This document shows, piece by piece, positions 6,706-11,989 of a stretch of 11,989 bases of DNA (position 1 is the stretch's first letter; the number at the start of each line of letters is the position of its first letter). The translations under genes were made by a program, and so were the position numbers. This stretch comes from Actinomycetota bacterium (GTDB lineage: Bacteria > Actinomycetota > Actinomycetes > Nanopelagicales > Nanopelagicaceae): positions 1 to 11,989 of the forward strand of contig RFMK01000112.1 in NCBI GenBank assembly GCA_009927705.1, written 5' to 3'. Under the pieces are notes generated by a model, which made no database searches, was not told the origin of the DNA, and saw only the letters and a program-made list of their open reading frames with translations.

Positions 6706-7168
6706 GTGTGAAATTTCGATTGACTATCGCTTCTTCGAGCTCGTATTGATTCTTGCGAGTGATAATCGTAATCAAATCTAGGTCAGATTTTCTCAAACTC
6801 ATCATTTCGCCATTCCAGTCAGAACGTTGAGCGGCAATCCAGCTGACAAAGTCATGGAGTTGGTGCGTGAAGAGATCTGGGTCAGACAGTCTTTGGCGAA
6901 TCTTGCGCAAATCTAAAACTATGCCTCGTGGGTCGTGCATTGAAGAGTGCACTTTGGGATCCAGAAAGAGTGATTCAGCAGGTACGCCGTAGAAAGCACA
7001 GAGTTCCTCTGCCTTTGCGATGCTGAGCGCTCGAACGCCTCTTTCGTATGAACCGACAACAACCGATTTCCATTTCCCGCGAGAGCGGATTTCAACTTGT
7101 TTCAAAGTGAGGTTCTGCTGCTGGCGGATGTGACGGAGCCGTTGAGCAACCAAAGTAGTCATGGACAT
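6683..7168 (-). CDS. bldD: BldD-like c-di-GMP-responsive DNA-binding regulator
   Basis: The 161-residue protein has an N-terminal helix-turn-helix of the XRE class (about 5-70) with LTLKQVEIRSRGKWKSVVV and GSYERGVRALS (39-49), closely like Streptomyces BldD. The C-terminal domain contains RSD (115-117), eight residues, then RKSD (126-129): the RxD-x8-RxxD motif through which BldD binds cyclic-di-GMP and becomes an active dimeric repressor. Location between nusB and pyrR is also the Streptomyces bldD position. In Streptomyces it represses developmental genes; what it controls here is unknown. The start at 7168 is chosen because homology starts there and a TAATCT hexamer lies 7 nt upstream; ATG 7162 is an alternative, and the 20 extra codons up to 7228 are not BldD-like. 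It is the only minus-strand gene and overlaps nusB tail-to-tail. Confidence 0.92.
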   Translation of the reverse strand: MSMTTLVAQRLRHIRQQQNLTLKQVEIRSRGKWKSVVVGSYERGVRALSIAKAEELCAFYGVPAESLFLDPKVHSSMHDPRGIVLDLRKIRQRLSDPDLFTHQLHDFVSWIAAQRSDWNGEMMSLRKSDLDLITIITRKNQYELEEAIVNRNFTLIQRDRT

Positions 7169-7181
7169 GGAGCTGAGATTA
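7169..7181 (-). promoter_or_regulatory. Candidate -10 element for a leaderless bldD-like transcript
   Basis: Read on the minus strand, TAATCT (7181 down to 7176) ends 7 nt before the ATG at 7168. There is no Shine-Dalgarno sequence in the intervening bases. A weak CTGACG (7201-7196) is only 14 nt upstream, too close for a standard -35. The hexamer is identical to those before efp and the A24 peptidase gene. Confidence 0.45.
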
Positions 7182-7205
7182 GGTCTGTTGGGCGCCGTCA
7201 GCGTG

Positions 7206-7234
7206 TTCCATCCACAGGCAAGGCCCATGATAAA
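7206..7234 (+). promoter_or_regulatory. Candidate promoter of the pyr operon
   Basis: TTCCAT (7206-7211) and GATAAA (7229-7234) are separated by 17 nt, a standard sigma-70-type spacing, in the 117-nt divergent gap between the bldD-like gene and pyrR. Transcription would begin near 7241, placing the PyrR-binding hairpin at the 5' end of the mRNA. Both boxes are imperfect, so the exact position is uncertain although a promoter must lie in this gap. Confidence 0.4.
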
Positions 7235-7243
7235 GTTCGCCGA

Positions 7244-7276
7244 CCTTTAACGATCCGTCCTGTGAGGCGGCGAAGG
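7244..7276 (+). promoter_or_regulatory. PyrR-binding RNA hairpin in the pyr leader, overlapping the pyrR ribosome binding site
   Basis: The sequence follows the known PyrR binding-loop pattern: lower stem CCTT (7244-7247) with AAGG (7273-7276); purine-rich internal bulge TAACGAT (7248-7254) facing CG (7271-7272); upper stem CCGTC (7255-7259) with GGCGG (7266-7270), including one T-G pair; and a six-base loop CTGTGA (7260-7265). Together the upper part reads GTCCTGTGAGGC, matching the conserved GUCCNGNGAGG core. The Shine-Dalgarno AAGGAG of pyrR (7273-7278) supplies the 3' side of the lower stem. No terminator hairpin follows, so the likely mechanism is translational: UMP-bound PyrR stabilises the hairpin and hides the ribosome binding site, as described for mycobacterial pyr operons. 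Confidence 0.85.
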
Positions 7277-7285
7277 AGCACTTTG

Positions 7286-7822
7286 ATGAGCGTTATCTTG
7301 AACGCCGGCGAAATCAGCCGAGCACTCCGACGCATTTCACACGAAATCCTGGAAAAAAATCATGGATCTTCCGAAGTTCTACTTTTAGGCATTCCAACTC
7401 GCGGGGCACTTTTGAGTCAACGGATCAAGGTGCTGATTGAGGAGATTGAGAAATCTCCTGTCCTTGCTGGCACGTTAGACATCACAATGTATCGGGATGA
7501 CCTACGGATGCGCCCACCACGCACTTTGATGCCAACAGAAATTCCGGGCGGAGGCATCGATGAAAAGCATGTTGTCTTGGTGGATGACGTTTTTTATTCA
7601 GGGCGAACAATAAGAGCTGCTTTAGATGCAATTAATGAAGTTGGGCGTCCGCGGTCGGTTCAACTTGCAGTCTTGATTGATCGAGGACATCGAGAATTGC
7701 CCATTAGGGCAGATTTTGTGGGCAAAAATATTCCAACCGCAAAAGACGAATCAGTACGCGTTCACTTGACGGAGATTGATGGAGTAGATGAAGTCCTTAT
7801 TGAAGGAAGGACTTCATCATGA
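7286..7822 (+). CDS. pyrR: PyrR, bifunctional pyr operon RNA-binding regulator / uracil phosphoribosyltransferase
   Basis: PyrR senses UMP/UTP versus PRPP and binds pyr leader RNA; many homologues also convert uracil and PRPP to UMP. The 178 residues begin SVILNAGEISRALRRISHEILE, as in other PyrR proteins. They show GIPTRGALL (35-43), the flexible segment YRDDLRMRPPR (69-79) and the PRPP loop VLVDDVFYSGRTIRAAL (about 97-113), then VLIDRGHRELPIRADFVGKNIPT (129-151). The start at 7286 has a good AAGGAG 7 nt upstream; the frame is open further upstream to 7097 but that part is antisense to the bldD-like gene and unlike PyrR. Its leader carries a PyrR-binding hairpin, implying autoregulation. Its stop overlaps the pyrB start (ATGA). 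Confidence 0.96.
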   Translation: MSVILNAGEISRALRRISHEILEKNHGSSEVLLLGIPTRGALLSQRIKVLIEEIEKSPVLAGTLDITMYRDDLRMRPPRTLMPTEIPGGGIDEKHVVLVDDVFYSGRTIRAALDAINEVGRPRSVQLAVLIDRGHRELPIRADFVGKNIPTAKDESVRVHLTEIDGVDEVLIEGRTSS

Positions 7823-8784
7823 AGAATCTTCTTTCCATCAACGATTTAAGCAAGGCTGATGCTCTCGAAATTCTCGATACCGCGGTAGAACTTTCTCGTC
7901 TTTCGGAGAACACAGTACGAAAGTTCCCAACTCTTCGTGGTCGCACTGTAGTGAATCTATTCTTTGAAGATTCAACTCGCACTCGTATTTCCTTCGAGGC
8001 CGCAGCAAAGCGTCTTTCGGCCGATGTCATTAATTTTTCGGCAAAAGGTTCCAGCCTTAGCAAAGGAGAGAGCCTGAAAGATACTGCGCTCACTCTTCAG
8101 GCAATGGGTGCAGATGCGGTCATCATTCGACATTCCGCTTCGGGCGCCGCGCACCAACTTGCACGACAGGAATGGATGAAAGGGTCGGTTATCAATGCCG
8201 GTGACGGTACCCATGAGCATCCAACTCAAGCGCTGCTAGATGCATTCACAATTCGCAGAAGGCTTAGAGCTGATTCTGGAGATCTCACAGGTTTAAGCGT
8301 TGGAATCGTTGGCGACGTTCTTCACTCTCGAGTTGCGCGAAGCAATGTTCTACTGCTGCAGAAACTAGGTGCGGAGGTAATCCTTGTAGCGCCACCAACA
8401 TTACTACCAGTAGGAGTCGATTCGTGGGGAGCGCAAGTTAGATACTCTCTCGATGATGTTTTGCCTCTCGTTGACGCCGTGATGATGTTACGAGTCCAAC
8501 GTGAGCGAATGGAGGATCTGTTCTTTCCGACAGAACGCGAATATTCTCGAAATTTCGGTCTGAACTTAGAACGAATGAATCGCCTGAAAAACACTGCGAT
8601 TGTCATGCACCCAGGACCTATGAATCGCGGTCTTGAAATATCAGCCGATTCCGCTGACTCGCATCAATCCGTAATCGTGGAACAGGTTGCCAACGGAGTG
8701 AGCGTGCGAATGTCGGTGCTGTATCTCCTACTTGGTGGAGCGACCGCTCGAGATTTGAACCTTTCCAGCGCAGGAGGAATGTGA
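7819..8784 (+). CDS. pyrB: Aspartate carbamoyltransferase catalytic subunit PyrB
   Basis: PyrB joins carbamoyl phosphate and L-aspartate to carbamoyl aspartate, the committed step of pyrimidine synthesis. The 321 residues show the carbamoyl-phosphate motif FFEDSTRTRISFE (48-60; Ser52, Thr53, Arg54), the SLSKGES loop (79-85; Lys82), His105 region, HEHPTQALLDAF (132-143) and the C-terminal MHPGPMNRGLEI. No pyrI regulatory chain gene follows; as in other Actinobacteria control is probably through PyrR rather than allosteric PyrI. ATG 7819 overlaps the pyrR stop (ATGA) and has a GGAAGGA upstream within pyrR. The stop overlaps the pyrC start by one base (TGATG). Confidence 0.97.
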   Translation: MKNLLSINDLSKADALEILDTAVELSRLSENTVRKFPTLRGRTVVNLFFEDSTRTRISFEAAAKRLSADVINFSAKGSSLSKGESLKDTALTLQAMGADAVIIRHSASGAAHQLARQEWMKGSVINAGDGTHEHPTQALLDAFTIRRRLRADSGDLTGLSVGIVGDVLHSRVARSNVLLLQKLGAEVILVAPPTLLPVGVDSWGAQVRYSLDDVLPLVDAVMMLRVQRERMEDLFFPTEREYSRNFGLNLERMNRLKNTAIVMHPGPMNRGLEISADSADSHQSVIVEQVANGVSVRMSVLYLLLGGATARDLNLSSAGGM

Positions 8785-10058
8785 TGAATCTTCATGTAGC
8801 GAATGCAAAAAACGTAAAAGGTCTCGCAACAGAACTTTGGATTGAATCCGGAAAGATCGTCTCACAACCCACAAACGGTGTTGTTTATGAAGATATTGAT
8901 GCAAACGGTCTAACGCTAGTTCCGGGACTTGTAGATCTCCACACCCACCTTCGCGAACCGGGAAGAGAAGATGCCGAAACTGTGTTGAGCGGTTCGCAAG
9001 CTGCGGTTGCTGGCGGGTACACCGCGATTTCGGCGATGCCGAATACTTTCCCGGTTGCAGATACTGCAGGTGTCGTTGAACAAGTATTTCGTCTAGGCGA
9101 GCACCACAATCTCTGCGATGTTTTTCCAATCGGAGCAGTAACTGTCGGTCAAGACGGAAAACACTTAGCCGAACTAGCAGCTATGTATCAATCGGAAGCC
9201 AAAGTTCGAATCTTCAGTGATGATGGACATTGCGTTGCCGATCCTCTCGTCATGCGTAGAGCTCTTGAATATGTGAAAACTTTTGACGGAATAATTGCGC
9301 AACACGCTCAAGATCCGCGTTTAACTGAGAGCGCACAGATGAATGAAGGTGTCATCTCGGCGAAATTAGGATTGAAAGGTTGGCCCGCAGTCGCAGAAGA
9401 AGCCATTATTGCGCGGGATGTTTTGTTAGCTGAGCATGTTGATAGTCGTCTCCATATCTGTCATCTAACTACCGCAGGTGGTGTTGAGATAGTCCGCAAT
9501 GCAAAGAAGCGCGGGATCAAGGTCACAGCCGAAGTGACGCCTCATCATTTGCTTCTGACTGACGATGTTGTGGAGAGTTATGACTCGGTTTATAAAGTAA
9601 ATCCTCCATTACGTACATTGAAGGATGTGCATGCCCTTCGAGAAGGACTTGCCGATGGCACAATTGATATCATCGCCACCGATCACGCTCCACATCCGCA
9701 AGAAGCTAAAGATTGCGAATGGAACGCAGCAGCATTTGGAATGTTGGGTTTAGAGACAGCCTTCTCAATTGGGTATTTAACGATGGTAAAAAGCGGGTTG
9801 ATTTCGCTGGAAACTTTGATTGAACGCATGTCTACAAAGCCAGCAGAAATTGCGCAATACCTGTATCACGGGAAGATTGCTGTTGGAACAAAGGCAAATT
9901 TCGCGTTAATTGATTTGAAGGCGGAATGGAAGGTAGACCGTGTTCGACTTCACTCGAAGAGTCGAAACACACCTTTTCATGAGATGGTCTTGCCGGGGAT
10001 GGTCATGAAGACCTTCCATAATGGCGCGCTGGTATTTGATAGAAAGGCGAAGCTATGA
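8784..10058 (+). CDS. pyrC: Dihydroorotase PyrC (class I, multifunctional-complex type)
   Basis: This 424-residue zinc amidohydrolase closes carbamoyl aspartate to dihydroorotate. Visible active-site elements are DLHTHLREPG (51-60; zinc ligands His53 and His55, substrate Arg57), GGYTAISAMPNT (77-88), FSDDGHCV (144-151; an Asp here replaces the carboxylated lysine in class I bacterial enzymes), His174 in IAQHAQD, His227 in HICHLTTAGG, VTAEVTPHHL, VNPPLRT (272-278) and IATDHAPH with Asp300. The ATG at 8784 is preferred over the GTG at 8781: AGGAGG (8772-8777) is 6 nt from the ATG but only 3 nt from the GTG. It overlaps the pyrB stop by one base and the carA start by ATGA. The small membrane protein gene found between pyrC and carA in Streptomyces is absent. 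Confidence 0.97.
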   Translation: MNLHVANAKNVKGLATELWIESGKIVSQPTNGVVYEDIDANGLTLVPGLVDLHTHLREPGREDAETVLSGSQAAVAGGYTAISAMPNTFPVADTAGVVEQVFRLGEHHNLCDVFPIGAVTVGQDGKHLAELAAMYQSEAKVRIFSDDGHCVADPLVMRRALEYVKTFDGIIAQHAQDPRLTESAQMNEGVISAKLGLKGWPAVAEEAIIARDVLLAEHVDSRLHICHLTTAGGVEIVRNAKKRGIKVTAEVTPHHLLLTDDVVESYDSVYKVNPPLRTLKDVHALREGLADGTIDIIATDHAPHPQEAKDCEWNAAAFGMLGLETAFSIGYLTMVKSGLISLETLIERMSTKPAEIAQYLYHGKIAVGTKANFALIDLKAEWKVDRVRLHSKSRNTPFHEMVLPGMVMKTFHNGALVFDRKAKL

Positions 10059-11166
10059 CGGCATACCTCGTTTTAGACGATGGTCGTATCTTCGAAGGTG
10101 AATCCTGGGCTTGCTCCGGAGAAACTTTTGGTGAGGCTGTCTTCTCAACGGGGATGACTGGCTATCAGGAAACCCTCACAGATCCTTCGTATCACAAACA
10201 AGTTGTTGTGATGACCGCTCCGCATATCGGAAACACTGGCATGAATAGCGTTGATGAAGAGTCGCGGGAATCTGGGTAAGTGGTTTTGTTGTACGTAACC
10301 CTTCACCGACTGTCTCCAATTGGCGCGCTGAACGTTCGCTCGAGGACGATTTGGTTGCTAACGGAGTCGTCGGAATAAGCGGAGTAGATACTCGTGCACT
10401 GACGCTACATCTTCGCGATAGAGGGGCGATGAGAGTTGGGATTTTCTCGAACAGCACTCTCTCGCGGGAAGAGATGGTGACCAAGGTTCGGAATAGTTCT
10501 CAAATGGCAGGCTCCTATCTGGCCAGCGATGTATCTACTTCAAAGCCTTATGTAGTTCCCGCCATTGGCGATGCTAAATTCAAAGTTGCCGCACTTGATC
10601 TAGGAATTAAAGCTGCAACACCGAGGAATATGGCTGAACGCGGAATTGAAGTTCATATGATCCCGGTCTCCACAACATATGCTGATCTTCGTTCGCAAGG
10701 ATTTGACGGACTTTTCCTCTCGAACGGACCTGGCGATCCAGCAACAATGGATGATGTTGTCGCATTGGTTCGGGAGGGCCTCAATGACAAATTCCCAATC
10801 TTTGGCATCTGCTTTGGCCATCAAATCTTGGGCCGCGCTCTCGGTTTCGATACCTACAAACTTCGATTTGGCCATCGCGGAATCAATCAACCCGTTCTCA
10901 ACAAGGAGAGGAATCGGGTGGAAATCACCGCCCAGAATCATGGGTTTGCTGTGGAAGCCCCGACCGACGGAATTTTCACAACTGTTTACGGACCGGGGTT
11001 GGTTACTCATGTCTGCCTCAATGATGGAGTTGTTGAAGGTTTGAAACTCATTGAACGACCAGCATTCTCGGTGCAGTATCACCCTGAAGCAGCGGCTGGC
11101 CCGCACGATGCGAACTATCTCTTCGACGATTTTGTGGCTATGTTGGAGAAAAATGCCGCGCGATAA
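10055..11166 (+). pseudogene. carA: Carbamoyl-phosphate synthase small (glutaminase) subunit CarA, with an apparent one-base frameshift
   Basis: CarA hydrolyses glutamine and channels ammonia to CarB. Frame 2 from ATG 10055 encodes a normal CarA N-terminus (LVLDDGRIFEGE, GETFGEAVFSTGMTGYQETL, TAPHIGNTGMN) but stops at 10277-10279 after residue 74. CarA homology resumes without a gap in frame 1 from about 10270 (IWVSGFVVRNPSPTVSNWRAER) and runs to 11166. Adding one G to the GGG at 10266-10268 restores ESRGIWVSGF and gives a normal 370-residue protein. In that protein the glutaminase domain is complete: LSNGPGDP, Cys253 in FGICFGHQ, His343 and Glu345 in QYHPEA. All catalytic residues are intact and the enzyme is normally essential, so a homopolymer sequencing or assembly error is likelier than decay. 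A downstream TTG at 10351 is not the true start. It overlaps pyrC (ATGA) and carB by 14 nt. Confidence 0.93.
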
Positions 11167-11989
11167 TTCAATCAAGAGCGTTCTAGTTATTGGAAGTGGT
11201 CCAATTGTTATTGGTCAAGCTTGCGAATTTGATTACTCGGGAACTCAAGCTTGTCGCGTGCTAAAAGCTGAGGGTATCCGAGTCATTTTAGTTAATTCCA
11301 ACCCAGCCACAATCATGACCGATCCGGAGTTTGCTGATGCGACGTACATCGAACCAATCACTCCAGTCTTTCTCGAACAAGTAATTGCGCTCGAAAAGCC
11401 CGATGCAATCCTTGCAACACTGGGAGGTCAAACAGCGCTTAATGCTGCGATTGCACTCCATGAGCACGGAATCTTGGAAAAGTACAACACGAAGTTGATT
11501 GGCGCAGATGTTGCTGCCATTCGCAGAGGAGAAAATCGCGAAGAATTCCGCGCGATCGTGGAAAAAGTTGGGGGAGAATCTGCAAAATCAATTATCTGCC
11601 ATACGATGGAAGATTGCCTTAGCGCGGTAGAGGTTTTGAATTATCCAGTTGTTGTTCGTCCTTCGTTTACCATGGGCGGATTAGGTAGCGGTATCGCATA
11701 CACGAAATCGGAGTTAGAACAGATTGCTGGTGCAGGACTTCGCTTTAGTCCAGTCACAGAAGTCTTACTAGAAGAGTCCATCATTGGCTGGAAAGAATTC
11801 GAATTGGAAGTAATGCGCGATAATCATGACAACGTAGTTATCGTTTGCAGTATCGAGAATTTTGATCCCATGGGAGTTCATACTGGTGACTCGATCACTG
11901 TTGCTCCGGCGCTTACCTTAACTGATGTTGAATTTCAAAGACTTCGAGATTTAAGTATTGACATTATCCGCGAAGTTGGAGTTGCTACC
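11153..11989 (+). CDS. carB: Carbamoyl-phosphate synthase large subunit CarB, N-terminal part
   Basis: The first 279 residues of a protein normally near 1,080-1,110 residues long; the frame is open to the window edge. CarB forms carboxyphosphate, then carbamate, then carbamoyl phosphate with two ATP-grasp halves. Present here are the start of the carboxyphosphate half: VLVIGSGPIVIGQACEFDYS (10-29), LVNSNPATIMTDPEFAD (46-62), TLGGQTALN (89-97), the ATP-binding RPSFTMGGLGSGIAY (169-183), and ENFDPMGVHTGDSITVAPA (235-253). The next residue is Leu254 where E. coli has Gln285. ATG 11153 is chosen for homology and for GGAG at 11145-11148; it lies inside the carA 3' end (14-nt overlap), implying coupling. 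Confidence 0.95.
   Translation, partial: MPRDNSIKSVLVIGSGPIVIGQACEFDYSGTQACRVLKAEGIRVILVNSNPATIMTDPEFADATYIEPITPVFLEQVIALEKPDAILATLGGQTALNAAIALHEHGILEKYNTKLIGADVAAIRRGENREEFRAIVEKVGGESAKSIICHTMEDCLSAVEVLNYPVVVRPSFTMGGLGSGIAYTKSELEQIAGAGLRFSPVTEVLLEESIIGWKEFELEVMRDNHDNVVIVCSIENFDPMGVHTGDSITVAPALTLTDVEFQRLRDLSIDIIREVGVAT

Noticed and set aside
7169..7228. Longer bldD-like protein starting at 7228 on the minus strand.
   Set aside because: The 20 extra residues are not BldD-like and include the TAATCT box; ATG 7168 or 7162 fits the family.
7097..7285. N-terminal extension of pyrR by 63 codons.
   Set aside because: It is mostly antisense to the bldD-like gene, is not PyrR-like, and would read through the PyrR-binding hairpin and the AAGGAG that serves ATG 7286.
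8728..9129. 133-codon minus-strand open frame across the pyrB-pyrC junction.
   Set aside because: It is antisense to conserved pyrB and pyrC sequence, low-complexity in places, and has no family resemblance.
10262..10282. Programmed ribosomal frameshifting in carA.
   Set aside because: There is no slippery heptamer or evident stimulatory structure, and CarA is not known to be made this way; a lost G is simpler.
10600..11175. 191-codon open frame on the minus strand.
   Set aside because: It is antisense to carA, which has unmistakable glutaminase motifs; no recognisable domain in the minus-strand translation.
1..11989. Mobile elements, CRISPR arrays, tRNA/rRNA genes, toxin-antitoxin or defence genes, and novel multi-gene systems.
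   Set aside because: Both strands were read; nearly all bases belong to recognised housekeeping genes, and no repeats, inverted-repeat ends, integrases or RNA gene folds were seen.

Overview
This is an ordinary chromosomal housekeeping segment from a member of the Actinobacteria (Actinomycetota). The gene order Holliday-junction resolvase - mltG - aroE - A24 peptidase - aroC - aroK - aroB - aroQ - efp - nusB - bldD - pyrR - pyrB - pyrC - carA - carB is the one known from Streptomyces and, in part, Mycobacterium. The EF-P loop reads PGKGP, the actinobacterial subfamily signature, and a BldD-type regulator is present. The DNA is far less GC-rich than typical soil actinobacteria (mid-40s % by eye, not counted), spacers are tiny, and optional genes often found in this cluster (a peptidase between aroQ and efp, a small membrane protein between pyrC and carA) are missing. 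This suggests a streamlined, probably aquatic lineage such as the acI/Nanopelagicales group; that placement is inference.

Layout. Bases 1-5707 hold the end of ruvX/yqgF, the peptidoglycan terminase mltG, and the shikimate genes aroE, aroC, aroK, aroB and aroQ, with a lone membrane A24 (prepilin-type) peptidase between aroE and aroC. Bases 5734-6705 encode translation factor EF-P and antiterminator NusB. One gene, a BldD-like regulator at 6683-7168, lies on the minus strand; it overlaps the 3' end of nusB and diverges from pyrR. Bases 7286-11989 are a tightly coupled pyrimidine operon, pyrR-pyrB-pyrC-carA-carB; carB runs off the window and carA carries an apparent one-base frameshift.

How it works together. 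The aro genes cover four of the seven chorismate-pathway steps in order (AroB, AroQ, AroE, AroK) plus the last step (AroC). The pyr/car genes make carbamoyl phosphate and carry it to dihydroorotate. The pyr leader contains a very good match to a PyrR-binding RNA hairpin, with the pyrR ribosome binding site inside its stem, so UMP-dependent translational feedback is the likely control. Four genes have a -10-like hexamer 6-8 nt before their start codon, which suggests leaderless transcription. The BldD-like protein keeps the full RxD-x8-RxxD cyclic-di-GMP motif.

I found no mobile element, CRISPR array, RNA gene, defence locus or undescribed multi-gene system. No gene-free stretch exceeds about 120 bases.
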